The translations under genes and the position numbers were made by a program. From the NCBI GenBank assembly GCA_021805485.1, contig JAJZFF010000403.1, positions 1 to 5,237 of the forward strand: a DNA stretch of 5,237 nucleotides. The letters are read 5' to 3'. Origin of the DNA: Pseudomonadota bacterium (lineage in GTDB: Bacteria > Pseudomonadota > Alphaproteobacteria > Acetobacterales > Acetobacteraceae). The notes beneath the pieces are model-generated. The model saw only the letters and a list, made by a program, of their open reading frames with translations. It ran no database searches and was not told the origin of the DNA. The number at the start of each line of letters is the position of its first letter. Positions within the stretch are counted from its first letter, which is position 1. Below are positions 1 to 5,237 of this stretch, one piece after another.

Positions 1-565
<565 letters not shown>

Positions 566-616
566 GGTCGGTCTCCCCTGTTTGGCATGGTTAAATCAGG
601 CGGCGGCGGCGCGGGC

Positions 617-645
617 AAGCCGGCGCGCGGCGGAAAGCCGGTGCG
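617..645. repeat. Short imperfect direct repeat in the divergent intergenic region
   Basis: AAGCCGGCGCG at 617-627 recurs as AAGCCGGTGCG at 635-645, matching at 10 of 11 positions and spaced 18 bases start to start. It lies between the cupin start and the rightward promoter. Repeats of this spacing can be regulator sites, but in such GC-rich DNA chance is a serious alternative. Confidence 0.3.
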
Positions 646-654
646 GCGCCGCAC
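641..654. repeat. 14-base perfect palindrome in the divergent intergenic region
   Basis: GTGCGGCGCCGCAC is its own reverse complement over 14 bases, with mismatch (G opposite G) directly outside. It sits 76 bases upstream of the cupin start and about 30 bases upstream of the -35 box of the ABC operon. This suits an activator or repressor site shared by the two divergent units, or a hairpin in the cupin leader. On the plus strand it is followed by GGAAAA, not a T tract, so it is not an intrinsic terminator for rightward transcription. Confidence 0.45.
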
Positions 655-685
655 GGAAAATTGTAGGCCGGAGATGACAGGAGTG

Positions 686-713
686 TTGACTTGACCTGTT
701 TTTCATCGATAAT
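686..713 (+). promoter_or_regulatory. Sigma-70-type promoter for the ABC importer operon
   Basis: TTGACT at 686-691 (5 of 6 to TTGACA) and GATAAT at 708-713 (5 of 6 to TATAAT) are separated by 16 bases. They lie in a locally AT-rich patch of an otherwise GC-rich region. Transcription would start near 719-721, giving a leader of about 26 bases before the ATG at 746. The TTGAC pentamer is repeated in tandem (686-690 and 691-695); only the first copy has a suitable spacing to the -10 box. Confidence 0.6.
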
Positions 714-722
714 CAACGGCGG

Positions 723-734
723 GAAACGTTAACG
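723..734. promoter_or_regulatory. Possible repressor operator (LacI-family-like) at the transcription start
   Basis: GAAACGTTAACG contains the perfect 8-base palindrome CGTTAACG (727-734). Its left part, GAAACGTTaaC, resembles the GAAACGTTTC core often bound by LacI/GalR-family sugar regulators, with 8 of 10 positions symmetric. It lies just downstream of the predicted -10 box, where a bound repressor would block initiation. CUT2 sugar importers are commonly controlled by such regulators, but none is encoded in the window, so this is an inference from position and shape. Confidence 0.25.
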
Positions 735-745
735 AAAGCCGAAAC

Positions 746-1594
746 ATGGGCGCAACAGGCAACGCGATCGCAGCTTCCGGCGGCGGCACGCCGAACGAAG
801 ACAGGAGGGCGGCCGGCGGCTGGTCCGACATCGTCCGCGCCGAGAAGCTCTGCGTCTCGTTCGGCAAGGTCCGCGCTCTCGACAATATAGATCTGGCGAT
901 CGGACGCAACGAGATTGTCGGCCTGATCGGCGACAACGGCGCCGGCAAGTCCACGCTGATCAAGGCGCTGACCGGCGTTGTCCGGCCGAGTTCGGGACGA
1001 CTGTATATTCGCGACGAGGCGGTGGACCTCTACAATTATTCGGTCCGGCGCGCGCATTCGCTGAAATTCGAGACCGTTTACCAGGAGAAGTCGCTCGGCG
1101 AGAAGCAGCCGCTGTGGCGGAACTTCTTCGTCGGCCGGCAGATCGTCAACCGGTTCGGGTTCATCAACGTGCGCGAGCAGCGGCGCATCGCCAACGAGAT
1201 CCTGCAACGCCAGCTCGGGTTTCGCGGCGTCGGCATCGACGCGGATTCCACCGTCGCCAAGCTGTCGGGCGGCGAGCGGCAGGGCATCGCGATCGGCCGG
1301 GCGATGCATTTCGATTCCGACCTCATCATCCTCGACGAGCCGACCACCGCACTCGCCATCAGCGAGGTGCAGAAGGTGCTGGACTTCGTCCGCTCCATCA
1401 AGCGCTCGGGGCGCGCGGCGATCTATATCGAGCACAATCTCGCGCATGTTCACGCGCTGGCGGACCGGCTGGTGGTGCTCGACCGCGGCCGGATCGTCGC
1501 CAACATCAGGCCGGCGGAGATGACCCTCGAGGATCTCACCCGGTTCCTGATCGACCTGCAACACGGCACGCCGGCAACAGGAGGCCACGCATGA
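746..1594 (+). CDS. ABC importer ATP-binding protein, CUT2/FrcA-like (single ATPase domain)
   Basis: A 282-residue ATPase that would power the importer encoded by the next two genes from the cytoplasmic face. All nucleotide-binding motifs are present: Walker A GDNGAGKST at 62-70, Q-loop Gln113, signature LSGGERQ at 173-179, Walker B LIILDEP at 193-199, and switch His230 in IYIEHN. It has one ATPase domain, as in fructose FrcA, unlike the fused double-domain RbsA/XylG type of about 500 residues, so it probably works as a homodimer. Residues 1-25 are a low-complexity Gly/Ala-rich extension before the domain begins at SDIVRAEKL. The start is nevertheless constrained: an in-frame TAA lies at 710-712 and the ATG at 746 is the only ATG, GTG or TTG between that stop and the domain's start. 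Its Shine-Dalgarno is poor. A strong AGGAGG at 803-808, inside the extension, has no in-frame start codon after it. The stop overlaps the permease start (ATGA, 1591-1594), which indicates translational coupling. Confidence 0.92.
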   Translation: MGATGNAIAASGGGTPNEDRRAAGGWSDIVRAEKLCVSFGKVRALDNIDLAIGRNEIVGLIGDNGAGKSTLIKALTGVVRPSSGRLYIRDEAVDLYNYSVRRAHSLKFETVYQEKSLGEKQPLWRNFFVGRQIVNRFGFINVREQRRIANEILQRQLGFRGVGIDADSTVAKLSGGERQGIAIGRAMHFDSDLIILDEPTTALAISEVQKVLDFVRSIKRSGRAAIYIEHNLAHVHALADRLVVLDRGRIVANIRPAEMTLEDLTRFLIDLQHGTPATGGHA

Positions 1595-2625
1595 GCGGCA
1601 GCGACGTGAGCCAGGGTCGCCCGGCGGCGCCGAAACCCTCCCCGCGCTGGTTCGCGCATCTCGGCGCGGTGCCGATCATCGTCGTGTTCTTCGCGCTGAT
1701 CGGGATCTATATCGGGTTCGCGCCGGAGGTTTTCCTCCGCTGGCCGATCTACAATTCCTTCCTCGTCACGATTCCGCCGATGCTGGTGCTCTCGCTGGGC
1801 CTCACGCTGGTGGTCGCGGCCGGGGAGATCGACCTGTCGTTCCCGGCGGTCATCGCGCTGTCGGGCTTCCTGTTCGCGTTCTGCGCCGACAAGCTGCACA
1901 TGCCCTGGCTCGGCCTGGTCGCCGCGATCGGCGGCGGCGCGCTGGTGGGCGTGATCAATGGCTGGCTGGTCGCCGCGCTCGGGATTCCCTCGATCATCAT
2001 CACCATCGGCACCTCGTTCTTCTGGACCGGGGTGGCGACGGTGCTCTCGGGCGGCCTGTCCTACGCGCTGAACGACCTGACCGGCTCCGTGATCGCGCGG
2101 GTCTTCTCGGGGACGCTGCTCGGCGTGCCGGTGGAGGCGCTGTGGGCGGTGGCCGTCGCGGTGCTGATCTGGGCGATCCTGAACCGGCACCGCTTCGGCG
2201 AGCACCTGCTGTTCATCGGCGACGCGCGCGAGGTGGCGCGGGTGGTCGGGATCAACACGGTCCGCGAGCGGATCAAGCTGTTCACCCTGATGGGCGCGCT
2301 CGCCGGCTTCGCGAGCTTCCTGATGACGGTCGCCAATCTCAGCTATTTCTCGACACAGGGCCAGGGGCTGCTGCTCTCGGCGCTCGCCGCCGTGTTCATC
2401 GGCGGTTCCTCGGTGTTCGGCGGATCGGCCACCGTGGTCGGCAGTTTCTTCGGCGCCATGATCATCGGCATGCTCGATGCCGGGATCGTCGCGACCGGGG
2501 TTTCGGGGTTCTGGGTCGAGGTGATCGTCGGCCTCGTGTTCGTCGCCGCGGTGGTGCTGCACACCGGTCTCGGCGACCCGGCGAGGATAAAGGCTCTGCA
2601 GCGACGACTGATGCAACGCGAGTAA
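1591..2625 (+). CDS. ABC importer permease, CUT2 family (RbsC/FrcC-like, BPD_transp_2)
   Basis: A 344-residue inner-membrane protein that forms the translocation channel, most likely as a homodimer because only one permease is encoded. After a polar, Pro-rich cytoplasmic start (residues 1-22) it has about nine or ten hydrophobic segments, roughly at 25-44, 59-78, 84-99, 105-128, 132-152, 181-198, 229-250, 259-278, 282-304 and 311-333. Family landmarks are AGEIDLSF (77-84, cf. GGIDLS in RbsC-type permeases), GIPSIIITIGT (131-141), the loop RFGEHLLFIGDAREVARVVG (201-220) thought to face the ATPase, and GGSSVFGGSATVVGS near 271-285. The start is the ATG at 1591: AGGAGG at 1579-1584 lies 6 bases upstream, and it overlaps the ATPase stop. 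The reading frame is open well upstream of this ATG, but that part is only antisense-like shadow of the ATPase gene. The sequence does not reveal the substrate. Confidence 0.93.
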   Translation: MSGSDVSQGRPAAPKPSPRWFAHLGAVPIIVVFFALIGIYIGFAPEVFLRWPIYNSFLVTIPPMLVLSLGLTLVVAAGEIDLSFPAVIALSGFLFAFCADKLHMPWLGLVAAIGGGALVGVINGWLVAALGIPSIIITIGTSFFWTGVATVLSGGLSYALNDLTGSVIARVFSGTLLGVPVEALWAVAVAVLIWAILNRHRFGEHLLFIGDAREVARVVGINTVRERIKLFTLMGALAGFASFLMTVANLSYFSTQGQGLLLSALAAVFIGGSSVFGGSATVVGSFFGAMIIGMLDAGIVATGVSGFWVEVIVGLVFVAAVVLHTGLGDPARIKALQRRLMQRE

Positions 2626-2674
2626 AGCCCGCCGGCATGACGGGCACCTCAAGACAAACACAGGGAGAGACGAG

Positions 2675-3670
2675 ATGAGACTCAGGACTTCCTTCGCTTC
2701 GGCGGCCGCCATCGCGGCGGCACTGTTCTGCGGCACCGCCGCCGCGGCCCCGCAGCACCAGCTCGGCGCCGGGCTGACCATGTATTTCCAGATGGGCGGC
2801 AGCCCCGGCGACGCCTCGACCCTGCCGCGCGAACTCGGCGCCAAGGCGGCGGCCAAGGCGCTCGGCGTGCGGCTGATCTCGCAATATTCCGACTGGCAGC
2901 CGGAAAAGATGATCGAGCAGTTCCGCCAGGCCATCGCCGCCGGGCCGCAATGCGCCGAGATCATGGGCCATCCGGGCAACGCCGCCTTCGCGCCGCTGGT
3001 GAGCAAGGCCGAGGCCCAGGGCATGGTGGTCACCGCCGGGAACGTGCCGCTGCCCAAGCTCGAGGCGAAATACCGGACCAACGGGTTCGGCTATGTCGGC
3101 ACCTATCTCGTGCAGGGCGGCGAGACCACCGCGGCGGCGATGGTCAAGGCCGGGCACCTGAAGCCGGGTGACGAGGCGCTCGAATACGGCGTCTTCGCCG
3201 AGGGGATCCGCGGCGAATCCGACGAGGGCCTGGTGATGGGGCTGAAGAAGGCCGGGCTCAAGGTCTACAAGCTCAACATCTCGAACGCCGTCAACGCCGA
3301 TCCGGCGCTGTCGGTGCCGATCCTCGTCGCCTTCATCGAGCGGCATCCGAAGCTCAAGGCGATCGGCACGCAGCAGGGGCTGGTGACCTCGTTCATTCCG
3401 AAGGCGTTGCAGGAGGCCGGCAAGAAGCCCGGGCAGATCGTCGTCGGCGGCATCGATCTCGCGCCGACCACCATCGCCGGGGTGAAGAGCGGCTACATCG
3501 CCGCGACGCTGAACCAGCAGCTCTACATGCAGGGCTTCCTGCCGGTGGTGCAGTGCGTGCTGACCAAGCGGTTCGACCTCGAGGGCATGAACGTCAACAC
3601 CGCCGCCGGCACCGACGACAAGGCGCTGCTCAACAAGATCGAGCCGCTGATCAAGAAGGGCTATTACTGA
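2675..3670 (+). CDS. Periplasmic substrate-binding protein of the CUT2-type importer (Peripla_BP_4 family)
   Basis: A 331-residue exported binding protein that captures the ligand and delivers it to the permease. It starts with a Sec signal peptide: basic MRLR, a hydrophobic Ala-rich core, and a cleavage region TAAAAP near residues 21-26. Cys19 lacks a lipobox, so it is probably soluble, not a lipoprotein. The mature part has the two-lobed type I fold. By alignment from memory to ribose-binding protein, the conserved ligand contacts Arg179 (GIRGESDEG), Asp261 (GGIDLAP) and Gln281 (ATLNQQ) are kept, which fits a sugar-like or polyol ligand. A mature Cys pair (C93, C294) is present. The ATG at 2675 has a GGGAG-type Shine-Dalgarno (2663-2667) about 7 bases upstream. 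Placing the binding protein last is the reverse of the usual frcB-frcC-frcA order. The gene converges on dpaL and overlaps its last 7 bases. Confidence 0.92.
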   Translation: MRLRTSFASAAAIAAALFCGTAAAAPQHQLGAGLTMYFQMGGSPGDASTLPRELGAKAAAKALGVRLISQYSDWQPEKMIEQFRQAIAAGPQCAEIMGHPGNAAFAPLVSKAEAQGMVVTAGNVPLPKLEAKYRTNGFGYVGTYLVQGGETTAAAMVKAGHLKPGDEALEYGVFAEGIRGESDEGLVMGLKKAGLKVYKLNISNAVNADPALSVPILVAFIERHPKLKAIGTQQGLVTSFIPKALQEAGKKPGQIVVGGIDLAPTTIAGVKSGYIAATLNQQLYMQGFLPVVQCVLTKRFDLEGMNVNTAAGTDDKALLNKIEPLIKKGYY

Positions 3671-4872
3671 TCCGGCGCTGACCCGGCGCCGGACACTAGC
3701 GCCGGGTCGAGGCCGACGAGGTCGCGGTAGCGCGCCGTGTCGGTCGCGCCCTCGGTGTTGAAGACGAGCACCCGCGCCTCCGCGCCGCAGCCGAGCGTCT
3801 GCCGTGCCCCGGCATCGGCGGCGACGCGGAGCAGGCCGGCGAGACCGGCACCGCCGCTTTCGCCGGCCACCACCGCCGGATCGCCGGGTTCGGGCCGGGC
3901 GAGACGGTTCATCGCCGCGACGGCGTCCTCCTCGCTCACCGTCATGAAGGCGTCGGCGGCGCGGGCGAGGATGCGCCAGGCGAGCAGCGAGGTTTCGTAA
4001 CATTCGAGCATGGCCATCACCGTCGGCGCGCCGGCGGCGATGCGGACGGGGCGTCCGGCGCGCGCGGTCTCCAGCACGCAGGCGGCGCGGTCGGGCTCGA
4101 CGACGACCAGCGTCGGCCGCCGCGCGCCGAGGCGTTCGGCGAGATGGCCGGCGACCGCGGCGGCGAGGCCGCCGACGCCGGCCTGGACGAAGACATGGGT
4201 GGGCGGCGCCGGCATGGCGGCGAGCGCCTCGTCCACCATCGCGACATAGCCCTGCATGACGAGGCCCGGAATCCGCTCGTAGCCGGGCCAGGACGTGTCG
4301 GAGACGACGGTCCAGCCGCGCGCGGCGGACAGGCGGGCGGCCTCTTCCACCGAATCGTCGTAGGTGCCGCCGACGCGGATGATCTCGGCGCCGAGGCCGG
4401 CGATCGCCGCCACCCGCGCCGGGCTGACGCCGGCGTGCACCAGGATCGCGCAGCGGCCGCCCAGCATCGCCGCACCCTGCGCCACCGAGCGGCCGTGATT
4501 GCCGTCGGTCGCGCAGGCGAAGGTCATGGTGGCGGCGATGTTGCGGACCTCCGGCGCGGCCATGTCGGCGTAGCCGACGGGGCGGCCGAGGCGGCGGGCG
4601 GCTTCCTCCAGCACGAGGCGGACCACGGCGTAGGCGCCGCCGAGCGCCTTGAAGCTGCCGAGTCCGAAGCGGGTCGATTCGTCCTTGAGGTGGAGTGCCG
4701 CGACGCCGAGCCGCGCGGCGAGGCAAGGCAGGGCGATGAGCGGCGTCGGGCGGTGATCGGGGCGGTGGGCGAGGTAGCGGGCGAGTTCATCGGCCGCGTC
4801 GGCGCCGAGCAGCGCGGCGTCGGCGGCGTCCAGCGGCGCGCCGTGGGCGGGATCGGGGTTCAGGATCAGCAT
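3664..4872 (-). CDS. dpaL: Diaminopropionate ammonia-lyase (PLP-dependent)
   Basis: A 402-residue PLP fold-type II enzyme, close to the roughly 398-residue E. coli YgeX/DpaL. The family reaction converts 2,3-diaminopropionate (both D and L forms in E. coli) to pyruvate and two ammonia in the cytoplasm. Visible landmarks are RPTPLIALP (41-49), HLKDESTRFGLGSFKALGGA (61-80) with the PLP-binding Lys75, ATDGNHGRS (121-129) with Asp123, and SDTSWPGY (191-198) with Asp192. The phosphate-binding glycine loop is QAGVGGLA (230-237), and FNTEGATD lies near the C-terminus (371-378). Asp123 and Asp192 match E. coli catalytic Asp120 and Asp189, with the same 69-residue spacing. The ATG at 4872 has GGAG (4880-4883) 7 bases upstream. 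The last residues, about 390-402, are encoded across the nested stem-loops, and the stop overlaps the binding-protein gene by 7 bases. A threonine dehydratase-like role is the main alternative, but the DES(x)RFGL and ATDGNHGR motifs favour DpaL. Confidence 0.88.
   Translation of the reverse strand: MLILNPDPAHGAPLDAADAALLGADAADELARYLAHRPDHRPTPLIALPCLAARLGVAALHLKDESTRFGLGSFKALGGAYAVVRLVLEEAARRLGRPVGYADMAAPEVRNIAATMTFACATDGNHGRSVAQGAAMLGGRCAILVHAGVSPARVAAIAGLGAEIIRVGGTYDDSVEEAARLSAARGWTVVSDTSWPGYERIPGLVMQGYVAMVDEALAAMPAPPTHVFVQAGVGGLAAAVAGHLAERLGARRPTLVVVEPDRAACVLETARAGRPVRIAAGAPTVMAMLECYETSLLAWRILARAADAFMTVSEEDAVAAMNRLARPEPGDPAVVAGESGGAGLAGLLRVAADAGARQTLGCGAEARVLVFNTEGATDTARYRDLVGLDPALVSGAGSAPDQ
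3671..3708. terminator. GC-rich nested stem-loops at the convergent gene junction (possible bidirectional transcription end, no T tract)
   Basis: A perfect 10-bp inverted repeat, GACCCGGCGC (3680-3689) and GCGCCGGGTC (3699-3708), encloses a 9-base loop. A second, mutually exclusive 8-bp stem, TCCGGCGC (3671-3678) with GCGCCGGA (3686-3693), encloses a 7-base loop. The array begins one base after the binding-protein stop and lies inside the last codons of dpaL. No T run follows in either direction, so it is not a classical intrinsic terminator. It may still pause polymerase, assist Rho or protect the 3' end of the importer mRNA. Confidence 0.45.
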
Positions 4873-4920
4873 GTCTTTGCTCCCGCCGGAATCGAGGGGC
4901 CGGCCTCATGGTCCGCCGCC

Positions 4921-4949
4921 GTTATGCCGGGGTCGGGGCAGCGCGCCAA
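4921..4949 (-). promoter_or_regulatory. Weak candidate promoter for dpaL
   Basis: Read on the minus strand, TTGGCG (4949-4944) and CATAAC (4926-4921) are separated by 17 bases, each matching 4 of 6 consensus positions. Transcription would start near 4914, leaving about 40 bases of leader before the dpaL ATG. The 90-base gap between the CBS-protein stop and dpaL has no other AT-rich spot. Alternatively, dpaL could be read through from the upstream CBS gene, which is on the same strand. Confidence 0.3.
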
Positions 4950-4962
4950 TCCGGCGGGCGCC

Positions 4963-5237
4963 TCATGGCACGGCGAGCGGCTCGGGCTTTCCGGCTTCCT
5001 TCGCGGCGGCGCGGCGGCGGAAGGGGAAAAAGCGCTCGCGGCGGGTTTCGGCGAGCATGACGCGCTGGTGGACGCGCAGCAGGTCGGCGCGGGAGACGAT
5101 GCCGAGGAGGCGGCCTTCCGCGTCGACCACGGGGATTCGCGGGGCGTTCCGGGTGAGCATCCGCACCGCGATGGTGTCGGCCATCTCGTCGGGCGCGGCG
5201 GTCGTCACCTCGCGTCCGGCGATCATCGCGCGCAAGG
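4963..5237 (-). CDS. CBS-domain protein, C-terminal fragment (runs off right edge)
   Basis: The frame is open to the right edge; about 90 residues and a TGA stop at 4965-4963 are visible, and a true start is presumably outside. A TTG at 5235 and an ATG a few codons later are possible starts but would leave an incomplete domain. The fragment holds the end of a CBS domain: a REVTTAAPDEMADTIAVRML stretch, then RIPVVDAEGRLLGIVSRADLLR, the classic second half with strand, Asp, Gly-(I/V)-(V/I)-(S/T)-R-x-D-L-L. After the domain comes a basic tail, ETRRERFFPFRRRAAAKE. CBS domains bind adenine nucleotides and regulate attached channels, transporters or enzymes. The DLLR-x-RRERF ending recalls bacterial ClC chloride channels carrying CBS domains, but stand-alone CBS proteins are equally possible. 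It lies 90 bases upstream of dpaL on the same strand. Confidence 0.8.
   Translation of the reverse strand, partial: LRAMIAGREVTTAAPDEMADTIAVRMLTRNAPRIPVVDAEGRLLGIVSRADLLRVHQRVMLAETRRERFFPFRRRAAAKEAGKPEPLAVP

Noticed and set aside
713..1588. A 291-codon open frame on the minus strand opposite the ATPase
   Set aside because: It covers the same DNA as the unmistakable ATPase gene. Its sequence has no domain features and lacks a plausible ribosome binding site context.
1114..1590. Upstream extension of the permease frame
   Set aside because: The frame is open but lies within the ATPase gene and is Arg/Ala/Pro-rich. The ATG at 1591 has AGGAGG 6 bases upstream and gives a normal permease N-terminus.
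1450..3081. A 543-codon open frame on the minus strand
   Set aside because: It is antisense to the permease and the start of the binding-protein gene, which carry clear family motifs. Its translation is rich in Arg, Asp, His and Glu with no recognisable domain.
3664..3670. The overlap of the binding-protein and dpaL 3' ends as a sign of a frameshift or assembly error
   Set aside because: Both proteins end normally for their families, and short convergent overlaps are common in compact bacterial genomes.
2462..4726. A 754-codon open frame on the minus strand
   Set aside because: It is antisense to the binding-protein gene and out of frame across dpaL. The product is mostly Arg/Gly/Pro/Ala low complexity, the usual by-product of G/C-biased third codon positions.
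4894..4907. GC palindrome GGCCGGCC (4898-4905) with partly symmetric flanks upstream of dpaL
   Set aside because: It is only 8 bases of perfect symmetry made of G and C in a very GC-rich region, so it is expected by chance, and it has no T tract.

Overview
The window is very GC-rich, and third codon positions in the real genes are almost all G or C. This codon bias, the protein styles and the weak, mostly GC-flanked promoters suggest a high-GC alphaproteobacterium. An Acetobacteraceae/Rhodospirillales-like or rhizobial relative is my guess; there is no rRNA or other phylogenetic marker to fix it. I see no tRNA, rRNA, CRISPR array, insertion sequence, phage gene or plasmid function.

Layout, left to right. 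(1) Positions 1-565, minus strand: a two-gene unit reading out of the left edge, with a small complete cupin gene followed 7 bases later by the first 39 codons of a flavin-dependent oxidoreductase. (2) Positions 566-745: a divergent regulatory region holding a good sigma-70-type promoter for the rightward operon, a 14-base perfect palindrome, a short direct repeat and a LacI-operator-like element near the expected start of transcription. (3) Positions 746-3670, plus strand: a complete three-gene ABC importer of the CUT2 (ribose/fructose, Frc/Rbs) type in the order ATPase, permease, periplasmic binding protein. ATPase and permease overlap by ATGA, and the binding-protein gene follows after 49 bases with its own strong ribosome binding site. 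(4) Positions 3664-4872, minus strand: a diaminopropionate ammonia-lyase (dpaL) with its catalytic residues intact, converging on the binding-protein gene and overlapping it by 7 bases. A cluster of mutually exclusive stem-loops lies at the junction, inside the last codons of dpaL. (5) Positions 4963-5237, minus strand: the C-terminal end of a CBS-domain protein entering from the right edge.

How they may work together: the importer has everything needed for uptake (binding protein, one membrane protein that would dimerise, one ATPase that would dimerise), but no catabolic kinase, isomerase or regulator lies in view, so the substrate is undetermined. The flavin oxidoreductase plus cupin pair is divergent from the importer and shares its upstream region, which makes co-regulation possible but unproven. 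DpaL would degrade 2,3-diaminopropionate to pyruvate and ammonia; its link to the transporter is positional only. On the whole this looks like an ordinary accessory-metabolism region. The least explained items are the nested hairpins at 3671-3708, the divergent control region, and the transporter's substrate.
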